A stretch of DNA of 64,000 bases from Trebouxia sp. TZW2008 (lineage: Eukaryota > Chlorophyta > Trebouxiophyceae > Trebouxiales > Trebouxiaceae): contig BDIU01000177.1 in assembly GCA_002118135.1 (NCBI GenBank), forward strand, positions 186,001 to 250,000, read 5' to 3'. The position numbers and the translations under genes are program-made. The notes beneath the pieces were generated by a model. That model had not been told where the DNA came from, did no database searches, and saw only the letters and a list, made by a program, of their open reading frames with translations. Shown in pieces: positions 26,801 through 38,600 of this stretch (its first letter is position 1; each line of letters starts with the position of its first letter).

Positions 26801-29800
26801 CTCTTGGACATTCACGTCCACATGCAGCTTCTGCACCTGAATGATGGACACAAGCTTTGATTATATATATAGGGTTTAGGTATATCATATGTATATAGGG
26901 TTTAAACTCTAAACCCAAAAAAAGCAAGACCAGCTGTGGAGCTGTAAATTGTGCACCTCACAAAGGGCAGAACTCTTCATATTTATTTGTTTCTGTTTCT
27001 TGTAGTTGGTAGTGGTAAGTAAGCAGATTATGAGTGAGCGACGCGTCAGCTCACACAGGGCAATGCACCAAAATAACCCAGAACGAACATGCAGATTGCC
27101 AGCCCACACAGACGGTGCTCAAGGCAGTGGTCAACACAGCTGCTGACGTCACCATAACACAGAAGCATTGCGCTGACTGGCAAGCAAGATCATGGAAGAC
27201 AGCATCATTGTGTGTGTCTTGCTCTTTACTGACAAGAAACACTGACCTGACGCATGGGGACCCCAAGACTAGGCGGGTCCACTCGACTGATGAAGTCCAC
27301 AGCTGCCTGTGTGAAAACTGCATCAGTCGGCAGCACAATGAAACGCGCCTGAGCCCCTGTCACTGCCACATGCATCAGCGCCCCCAGTTTCTTAACTTCT
27401 TTTGCTTCAGCCCTTGCCTACAGCATTGGCACTTACATTCAGCTTGCCTTGCATTGAGACGGGGTGTGTGACCAGTACAATGAGCCGCAGCTGCGCCCTG
27501 GCCACTGCCCACATGCATCAGCGCCCCCTATTTTTAGTCGTCTTTTGCTTCAGCTCATGTCTGCATCATCAGCACTTGCTTTCCCTTGTGTGGGTGAGTT
27601 TGCCTTGTGTGGGGATTTGACCTGATTGGCAGCAGATTGAGACAATCCTGTGCACTGGCCAGTGCCACAGCAATGAGCACCTGCTTGTAGTCTTCCTTTG
27701 CTTAAGTTCTTGCTTGAAGCACTAGCACTTGCTGTCACGGCGCAGCACTACCTACTTCTTGGTTCTTCAAGACTTGCCTGCAGCATCAGAATTTACTTGC
27801 AACCTGCCTAGCTGCAGCTGATTTGCTGTAGATGTTGCCTACCCTAGCAGGGGCATAGCCACTTCTGGAAACAAGCTAGAATTCACAAAAAGATCATCGC
27901 TTGCTTATAGAGAAACCTTGAGTGCCTGGCAGGCTCTGTAGTGGCTGCACCCTAGGAGGTGTATCAGCACTACCCCAAAGTAAGCCAGAAGAAATATAGA
28001 CAGCCTCACCTGCTTACAGAGACTCCTATACTGTCTTGCGCGCTCACTAGCCAAAGCATCAAGGGCTGCCTGTTGTGACTGCACCCTGGCAGGTGCCTCA
28101 GCACTGAACTCCTGGACGTACTGCTCCTTGCCTGGTGCTGCAGATGTGGTGCTGGCCGCCAAGGCAGAGCTTTCCTCTGGTGTTGGCGCATCTGCTGCTA
28201 CTGCCCGCGACCACATGGCATCCTGGCAGGCTAAGTCTTGTAGCATTGGACCATGCACTGCAAACCAAGCCTGCACAAAGCAGCATGGAATGTATGCCCA
28301 TGTTGCAGCTGCTATGGTGTCAGCACAGGTGGAGGTGTCCCCTGGCGCTTTTGTGTCTGCTGCAACTGCCCGTGACCACATGGCGTCCTGGCAAGCCAAG
28401 TCTTGTAGCATCGGACCGTGTACTGAAAACCAAGCCGGTGTAGAAGAGCAGAGTATGGTTTTGCAGTCGATGTGCATCAGTAGAGGCAGAGGATCCTTCT
28501 GGTATTGCTGCGTCTGCTGCTACTGCCCGTGATCACATGGCATCCTGGCAGGCCAAGTCTTGTAGCATGAGACCATGTACTGAGAACCAAGCCTGCAGAG
28601 CACAGCAGAATGTGGTTTTGCAATTGATATGTGTCAGCCAACGCAGACGATTCTTCTGCTGTTAGTGCGTCTGCTGCCACTGCCTGTGTCCACATGGCAG
28701 TTCAGCAGACCAAGTCTGGTAGCATTGGACCATGTACTGCAACCCAAGCCTGCACAAAGCAGCCACAAATGGGATGCCTGTCATCGCAGCTGTGGTGCTG
28801 TCAGCAGAAGCAGAAGTTTCCTTTGGTGTTGGTACGTCTGCTGCTACTGCCTGCGACCACATGGCGTCCTGGCAAGCCAGGTTTTGTAGCATGGGACCAT
28901 GTACTGAGAACCAAGCCTGCAGAAGACCGCAGAATGTGGTTTTGCAATTGATGTGTGTCAGCCAAGGCAGACGATTCTTCTGCTGTTAGTGCGTCTGCTG
29001 CCACTGCCTGTGTCCACATGGCAGTTCAGCAGACCAAGTCTGGTAGCATTGGACCATGTACTGCAACCCAAGCCTGCACAAAGCAGCCACAAATGTGATG
29101 CCTGTCATCGCAGCTGTGGTGCTGTCAGCAGAGGCAGAAGTTTCCTCTGGTGTTGGTGCATCATCTGCTGCTACTGCCCTTGACCACATGGCATCTTGGC
29201 AGACCAAGTCTTGAAGCATTGGACTATGTACTGCAAACCAAGCCTGGTTAAGCCAGTATTATATTAGTATTGCGTCATGATCTGACGCCCAATACAGCAT
29301 TTGGTTCCTATTTTGCAGAAATCCTCCAACACGTCTGTGTCCTGGTAGCTAGTTTGTGCATCATAATTCCATGCAGACTCAGCCTGTGCAAGTCAGCATT
29401 GAGCCTGTAGTCCAGTTTTGCACCATATTTCTGCCCAGTAAACCTTCTCTTTCACAAGTGCATATGGAATGATGACTCCATGCGGGACATTACACACAGC
29501 AATCACAAGCCAGTGCACGCCACTTCTCAGATAATGACAACACAGTAACTCAAGATATAGATGCAAAGACCAGAAAACTTGACATCAGCAAGAGTTTCCA
29601 AGCTTATGTTAGAGTTTCGATGATGAAATAGAGCTTACCTCCATTGGGTGATGCTCAAAGATGACCTCAGCACCTTGAAGCACAAGCCGTAACTCCATTG
29701 GTAAAAGCAGAGCCTTCACGTTAATGCCGGCTTTCTTTGCTTGTCTCTTGATTTTGGTCTTTGGCTTTTTCAGCAAACCCAAATGCTGATGCAGCACCTG

Positions 29801-32800
29801 CAGCACTGTCGCTGTGTTACAAAGCAGTGCACGCAAAGCAGCTGGAGACAAGCATACAGTGAAACCTCCCTGTTACGACTGCTTTGTTTACCAAGAAAGC
29901 TGTCCTTACATCAAACTGTCCCTACTCAGAGGGACCAATGCAGTCAGAATGCAGGGATTGGCTCCCAATTGCACTGCCCTCACACCAGGAATGTCCTTAC
30001 ATTTAGTGTCCTTAGAAAGGGGAAGTCACTGTAGTAGACACCACAAAGAATACGCGGCAAGGTTGAATGCATGGCACCTGATGTCAATTACAACATGTAG
30101 GGGCAACACTGCACACAGCTGGGTACCTGTGTGCATGCACATTCTTCAGCGCTAAGCACAGTCCACCCTGACCATGAGCCCAAGCATCATTAGTGTCATT
30201 TCAGGCTTTCCTGTAGTTGACAAGGCAGCAGGGTAGTTTGTCAACATCCCTGAAGCAACTGCCCTGTAGTACAGTCCTGGAATATGATCCCAGTTCAAAG
30301 CCCGTTGCACTGGAATCTTCAACAAGGACAGTACTGAAGGGCAATTGCTTGAAACTGATGTTGATTTACAACATAATTCATGGACAACATCACCCGCAGC
30401 TGTACACCTATGTGCATGCAAATTCTTCAGGGCTAAGCACAGTCCATCCTGACCATGAGCACAAGCATTGGTAAGGTTGGTCCCAGGCTTTTCCGTAGTT
30501 GACAATGCAGCAGAGTAGCTTGTCAACATCCTTGAAGCACTTGCCCTGTAGTACAGTCCTGGATTATGACCCCAGTTCAAAGCCCATTGCAATGAAATCA
30601 TCAACAAGGACAGTACTGCAGGGCAATTGCTTGGAACTGATGTCGCATTACAAGATGATTGATGGACAGAATTGCATACAGCTGTGCACCTCTGTGTATG
30701 CAAATCCTTCAGCGCTAAGCACAGTCCACCCTAACCATGAGCACAAGCATTGGAAAGATGGGTACCAGGCTTTCCTGTAGTTGACAAGGCAGCAGCGTAG
30801 GTTGTCATTATCTGTGAAGCAACTGCCCTGCAGTACAGTCCTGGCGTATGATCCTAGTCCAAAACCCATTGCACTGGAATCATGAACGAGGACAGTACTG
30901 CAGAGCAATTGCTTTGGTCTGATGTCAATTTGCAGCATGATTCATGAACATCGTTGCACACAGCTCCGTGCACGCAAATCCCTTAGCACTAAACACAGTC
31001 CACCCTGACCACGAGCATCAGCAAGTTTTGTACCAGGCTTCCCGTAGTGGGCAATGTAGCAAAGTAGTTTGTCAACATTCTTGAAGCAAGTGCCCTGCTG
31101 TACATTCCTGGTGTATGATCCCAGTCCAAAACCCATTGCACCAGAATCATCAACCAAGACAGTACTGCAGGGCAATTGCTTCGACCTGATGTCGGTTCAA
31201 ACCATGATTCATGGACAACATTGCACACAGCTGTACACCTATGTGCATCCTTCAGTGCTAAGCACAGGCCACCTTGACCATGAGCACAAGCATTGGTGAG
31301 TCTGGTACCAGGCTTTTCCGTAGTTGACAATGCAGCAGAGTAGCTTGTCAACATCCTTGAAGCACTTGCCCTGTAGTACAGTCCTGGATTATGACCCCAG
31401 TTCAATGCCCATTGCACTGAAATCATCAACAAGGACAGTACTGCAGGGCAATTGCTTGAAACTGATGTCGCATTACAAGATGATCGATGGGCAGAATTGC
31501 ATACAGCCTTGCACCTGTGTGCATGCAAATCCTTCAGTGCTAAGCACAGTTCACCATGAACAGCAGCACAAGCAATAGTAAATTTGGTACCAGGCTTTCT
31601 TGTGATTAGAAAATGCAACACAGTACTTTGTCAACATCCTTGAAGCAACTGCCCTGCAGTACAGTCCTGGAGTATGATCCCCTATGAGCACTAGAGTCAT
31701 GCACCAGAACAGTACTGCAGGGCGATTGCTTCAAGGATGCTAACAAACACCATCTTTGTTGCAATATCAAGTATGGGAAAGCCTGATATATATCTTGACT
31801 TCCCTGAAATAAACGCTGAATGGCTTTTCCATTGTTGCAGTGGTAAGGCTGACATTTTTTGAAGCTGCAACACATGCAACATACCTGCCCAAGCGGTATC
31901 AAGCTCAGTTTTGCTACAAGATGGCAGGATAGTCTGAGTTCAAGTCCCGCATTGCATGTTCCAGGATTTTTGGCAAATGCAGACCTTCTGCACAAAGAGG
32001 AGCTCACCTGCCCAAATGCCTTGGACCACAGCTCACAAAAGCGCTCAGCTCTGCCAAAATCCTGGTCATGTGGCAGGGAGAGTACAACTTCAGAAACAGT
32101 GGCCTGAACCACAGAGGCTGGCTGCCGTGCCACTGAGGCCTGAAGGGAGTCCTGATGGGCAGACTCAGAGGGCAGCCCTGCCTCTGAAAGGCAGTTTTCT
32201 GCCCATTGGGGGAGACCTGCCCTTGCATAGGCTGCTGCATGCTCATCCTCAGAGTGTGTCCAATCTGCGGATATCAGATCATTGCCGTCATGCTGTGCCA
32301 GACTGCAGATATGCTTGCATTGCATTGCAGCACTGTTTGGCAGCTAGACTTGAAGATGCTGATGAGTTCAAGCACATGTAAGCATATCTACTAGTGAGAC
32401 TTGACATGAGAACAACAGAAAGTGTTGCAGCAGCATGTCAGGACGTGCGACGCCGCTGTGATGCAGATGCTGCAGTCTCAATCGCACTGACAGACTGCCA
32501 GCAACATGCAACAGCACCAACATTGAGATTTGCAGTGCCTATGACAATGCAGTGATGGCCAGAATGCGGTGCAGCAGATTTCTGTTGCTTGCAAGATCAG
32601 CTCACCTAGACTGGCCTGCCGGCGAGGGCTGCCTGAGGGTCGTGTGGTAAGGCCCTGCCCTTGTTGGGCACTCAGGAAACTAAAGCTGTCAAAGGCAGGC
32701 CACAAATTGACCCTGGCCTCAAGTTCTTCACACTGCAGCAATGGCTTCTTGTTGAGACTGAGGCAAATCTGCCTGATGATCAGCCTTGGCTGCTCAGCTG

Positions 32801-35636
32801 CTGCTACCAGTGCCCACATGCTGTTGCTGTCATGGCTCATGCCTGAAGCAGAACTCTGCTGCGCACTGCTGCTATCACCACTGCCTGATTGAAATGTCTC
32901 TACCCCCTGATTGACATGCAGGTCAGGTCGACGTGTGTTCCCCTGCTCCAGGGTGTCTTGTGACAAAGCACTACTGCTGGGCTGAACTGACCCTGGAGCA
33001 GCTTGCTGCTGTGAGGATCTCCATTGTGACAGGGCACTGCTGCTGGGCTGGACTGACCCTGGAGCAGCTTGCTGCTGCTGCTGGCCTTGCAGATGCTGTA
33101 GTTGAACAGCTATCAAGGTGCGTGTGTCCAGCTTACACTCAGCCTCTGGAACAGCTATGCCCCAGACTATATGGTCAGCTATCACAGCAGTTGTTGACCA
33201 ACGCTTCAGCTGCACTGTAAGCAGCACTGTAGGCAGCTTCTGCAGCTTCGTCAGCTTCCTGCTGACAAATGCCTCAGCAGAAGCTGCTGTTTCAGCTTCG
33301 ACAGTTTGGGCTCTTGGTGCTTCAGGGACTGTGTTAGCAAGGTCCTCATGTGACTGCAACTGCTCTGTGATTCGCCGTGCAATAGCAGCACAATCAGCAG
33401 CTGCTTTGCAGAAAGCAATGACAGCGTCTGCGTGAAAGATTGTGCGCCAGCTGTCCAAGGCGGCTGTTGCTGCTAGCACTGGAGGGGAATCAGGACCGCT
33501 GTCCACCCCTGGGGGGGTGCTGTTGGGGTTCACATCCGCCGCGGTGGCGTTGAAGTATGCGCTCTGTCTAGCAGTGTTGCGCTCAGGTGCAGACTTTGAG
33601 GAAAGGTTGTCCACTTGCACGCTGAGGTGAGTTGCGTGCAGAAGCTCTACCTCATGATGATGAGTAGAAACTGGGCTTGTGCCAGCTGAAGCAGCTGCAA
33701 CTGACTGTGCCTCCTGATATGAAATTGACAGCTGGTGCAGCTGCACTGAAGCTGTCAGAGTAGTTGGATGGGCTTCGCATGTCAGCTCGGACAAGGTCAG
33801 GCACTGACTGCACATGAGCTTTGGGCATGCGGCCGGTTGATGTCCTTCCAGGCAGTCCTCAGCTGGCACTGCAACAGCTGTCTGGTAGCCAGCAACCAAG
33901 TTCGTAATGCCAACAGTCACTTTTGTGATGCAGACAACAAGCCTTGATTTGGCTGCTCTTGAAGGGCGTGCATCCAACTGTTTATTGCGGGAATATTGTT
34001 GGGCAGTCGCTTTTTGGAACATTCCCCTTGGGGGCTTGATGCGTATGCCCAGATGAGCGATGTCAGTCAGCATGCTCTGTGTAAGCTGGGTCTCAAAGCC
34101 TGTGATACCCACATTGCCTGCAGCATGCAACAGCCTCATTGACATCTGCATCACAGACTCATGCATCAAGGTAAGGCATCCTCCTGAGACAGTCATGAAA
34201 GCAGCTAGGGGTTTGAATTGGCATTGTCTGTTTGACATTCCTGATGAATTTCACATTGAAAAGAGTAAAAGAGCAGAACAGAGGAAGGCTCAGACGCGCA
34301 AAGACCATGCACCAAGCTTTGTGTCACACAGATCCTCGTGCTACAGCGGTCATGCATAGGCAATTATGCTTGCAGGCAAAAGTGAAAACTGTTCCTCTGG
34401 CTTTCACGTTTGCTGCGTTGTTGCTGCTGAATGCAGCCTAAGCTGAGATGTATGCCAGTTTAGGCTAAACTTGCAGATACAGCTGATCACAGCAAAACAA
34501 GCAGCATGCTGCAGTACAAAACAGTAATAACAAGGGCAGGAGCAGTAGCAGTAGCAGTAGCAGCAGCAGCAGCAGCAGCAGCAGGAGCAGTGCAGTAGCA
34601 AGAGTAGCAGTTCAAACGGCTTGCCTGTGCACAACAGTGTGCTGCCTTGAAGCTGACAGCTCAGGCCTACGCCAAATTTCTGCACTGCCAGTAGCTGTTG
34701 CAGTTTTAAGGTCAGCTGCCCATCAGAGCTCATAATATCAGCATTGCCACTGAGTGCTTGTGTCTTGATGCCCTGCACGTCGTTTGACATTCCTGTTGTG
34801 TTGTGTGACATGCATCTAACAGCGGTCACTGTTGCAGTCAGCGCTTGCACTTGAAAGCCCTGTGAGTCATTTGCACTGTCAACATGTTGCTGTGTGGGCA
34901 CGTAACCACAAAACGACACAGGAGGCATGAGATTGAACAGTTGCTGACCAAGCAATTTTGAAGCAATAGATGTCACGCGAATTTCATCAGGCATGTGGAC
35001 AGCCAAACAGCTCATGATTGCCCAGCTGAGACTGTGGCATATGATGATAAGATGTGGCTGTCATTTGTTGGCAGCAACAACTCGCAAGACTTGCATGTGC
35101 CCTGCGCAGCAAGTGGCAATGTCAATGCGGTGCCGCTCACCGTGACTCCTCGCCACCTCAGGAGAAAATGAGACAACTTGCAACAGACTGGTGCGCATGG
35201 TGACATCAAGCCAATGGTACAGACGAATGTGGTGAGCGCATGCCCGAGATTGAGGCACCTTGCCTGACATGACAGCTGGAACACCGCATCAAGTAGTGAC
35301 TGCGCTCTCATGGTGCTGCCATCCCCTGACGCTGCCCGCAGGGTTGTTGTTTCAACAGCGCAACTGAGCAGTACAGTACCATCGTCATTCACCATCTCCA
35401 GCTGACTGCTGCTGCTAGCCTGAAGAGTGACCTCCCACTGCAGACTGACCACCGCTGGCTTGCCTGTTGCCACAGCTGCATGGGTTGCTGCCACAGCTCC
35501 CGCATCTGTCATGCTTCCTGTGTTGGCATCTGCTGCAGCAGGTCTCAAGGCACTGAGGACAGAAGGTTGTACTGCGCTTGATGCATCAGAAGGGTCGTGT
35601 TGCTGATGCATAGATGCCTCTGTTGACAACACAGCT

Positions 35637-35683
<47 letters not shown>

Positions 35684-38600
35684 ATCTGGCAACAGCTGTT
35701 GTGCATCTGGCAGAAGGGAACCTTGCTGTTGCTGCAGCTGCTTTTGGAGCTGCCGCCCCTGCTGCTGCTGTAGCTGCTGTACAGCCGCAATCAGTGGCCA
35801 TAGCGTCACAGGGCAGCAGTTGGCAGCTAAACCAATACCTTCACCATGGACTTGCACCACAGCTGCAGTCTGAGAATCAGCAGTGGCCATGCCCAGTTTG
35901 GTGTCAGCCTTCAGGAGATGCAGATCCACTTGAATCCTGCTGACATTCACAGAAGCAGCAGTAGGCTTGTCATCCAGGCCAACACCAAGATGCCCTGCCC
36001 CTGAGGAGAGAGTCACAGCATACAGCTGTGCCTGGGCTGTGGGGGGGTTGCCGGGGGGGTGGCTGGGGGGTACCTGGGGGTCTGATGGTGGTGGGCCTGA
36101 GGCCCTGGCGGCTGACAACACCAGATTACGGTTCTCAAAGCTTGCATCTACGGTGCCATTAGCTGAATCGAGGCTGCTGGTCTGGATGCATATGGATGGC
36201 ACTGACACCCGCACCTGATGCATGCACGTAGTGACAACTTTCAGATTGCCATGCCCAGTATTGACTGAGTAGTGCACACAACAGCAGCAGTGACGCTCAA
36301 GACAAGTCTGCCTAGCGGGACAGCACTCATGCCACATGCACATCTAGCAATGTATGCTGGGAAGTGTGGCGGTGATTATGATCATTATTGGCAGCAGAAT
36401 GAAAGGGGAAAATCTTCACTTTGGGAACCATCTACCCTTGTGGCTAAAGGTGCAGATGGCTGCAGCATTGGTATCTAATGCAAGCACAAACCAATGTATT
36501 TGGCTGCAGCATTAAGGTGCCTGCACACTGCAACATCAGGCACACTTTTGCATCATACAGCTGTGAGTGCCCACCGAGAAAAACGCAATACCCAATAATA
36601 ATGGCTACAAGGCTGAAAGAGCATTGGATTGGATGCTGATACAGAGCACTTTATTAGACTGCAACACCAGGCTTGCTCACTGCAACACTGAGAAAATACA
36701 TATCCACAGACGTTTTCATGCCCATCAAGAACATGCAATGCCAAACCGAACTTGCAAGTAGTCTCACCTGATCAGGCAAGTTGGCTCTGATTGTGTTGAA
36801 TGCCGCTATGCTCAAGGTGGGCTGTCTTGGTTTGCTGCTCTTCACAGAGGCAGCTGAGGCTTTGCCTTGCCTGCTGATTGCAGCTACTGTAGTCAGGGCC
36901 GACAGCAGTGCATTTGAGACTGTCAGCACCGCATTGCCCACGTCGACAGCTGCATTGATGCAGCGCAACCCCATGGCTTGGCTGCATCAAACCAGTAATC
37001 AAGTCAGCTGCCATGCTCACTGTCACAAGCCTGAATACATGCACGTACTTATCCCAAACAAGAGGCAGCTGTTGCTTTTGGGCAGTAAGGAAGATGAGCT
37101 TGTGAGCATCAGAAACAGGCTTTCTTGGTGGCGTCAACTCAGTCAGCAACCATGCCTACAGTACTGCTCTAGCACACGATCATTGGCCATGTAGTCCTCC
37201 CAGACAAGAAGCAGCATGGCAAATGGGCATGTGCTAGAGCAGTACAGTAGGCATGGTTGCTGACTGAGTTGACGTCACCAGAAAAGCCTGTTTCTGCTGC
37301 TCACAAGCTTACCATCCAGGCTTTGGCACATGCCCATTTGATATGTACTCATCCCAAACAAGAAGCAGCTGTTGCTTACGGTCAGCACGGCTGGTAAGTT
37401 TGTGAGCAGCAAATGAGGCTTACTTAGAGACTTGTAAGGCCATGCAAGATGAGATGCAAGAAGCAGCTGCTGCTGTTGCCAGTGAGAGCAAGACTTTCCC
37501 CTGAACCCCCAACAGACTTTCTTTAGACCCCCCAGGATAAAGATTGTGAGCAGCAGAAAAGCACTTACTTGGTGACTTGCAAAACTGTGGAGAATGTGGT
37601 GTGCTGCAACTCCAGCAGACGACAGCTGTCACCTCTATCATGAAGCGCACCTGGCAATGCAGCAGAAAAACTTGTTGAACTGAATACCCAGACAAGCAAG
37701 ACAGACAGCTATGATGGATCCAGACTTCCAGCAGTGCTTGCTGTCGTGAGTGATGTATGTTGGTCTCGGATGTGATGATGCTCAAGATGCAGAGTCATGT
37801 ATGAATGCTAAGCACAACAGCAGTGCAGACCTTGGGGGTTTGGTCAAGATTGGTCAGGGCAAACGCTGCAACGATAGGTGTGCTCAGCCCAGAAGTCTAA
37901 TGTCTTAGTGATTTGCAATGCTATTGGACCTGATGACGTTGGGAGCCAACGATGCATGTGCAAATCCTAAGCATAGCAAGCAGTGCAGGACCTGTTGCCG
38001 GTCAAGATAGGTATGGGTATCGCTGCAGGATGCTAGACACTAGGTTGCCTAAGGTCATGTTGGTTGGTCAAGTCAAGGGATCAAATCCTCCAGGTTGCCC
38101 AAGGAAGATGGAATGACATTGTTTCGTCTGACTTTCAACAGTTGAACATCAGGCGTCCATATCGCGACGCTCAAGACAAGCCTGCCTGGCAAGATAGGAC
38201 TTGTGCCACACATACCTAGCAGTATATGCTGGAATTACCATTATTACTATTATTATGGTTAATATTATTATCGGCGTGAGAAGATTAGCATGAACAGCAA
38301 GCAAGGAAGCAGTGCAGACCTTGTGGTGCCTCAAGAGTGGCCCTGATGGGCAAAAGCTTGACATCAAGCTGAAGCTTAGAAGACAGGCGAGAACTGTTGA
38401 TCGAAACCTCCACTCGAGGGATATCCAGCAAAAACCCTGTTGCCTGCAACGATTCAACACGTCAGGTGTATGGAACTATTCTTTGCATGCAATTGTGAAG
38501 GCACAATCCTCTGACAAAGCACATGCGGACTGATCAGACACGACAAATCCTGAAGAGGCAGGCCAAGTACAGGAGTTTCTCTTTGCAGCAAATGCATTGG

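Noticed and set aside
35640..35690. Repeat expansion as a mobile or pathogenic element
   Set aside because: It is a plain CTG/CAG microsatellite coding for glutamine in a disordered loop, common in green algae.
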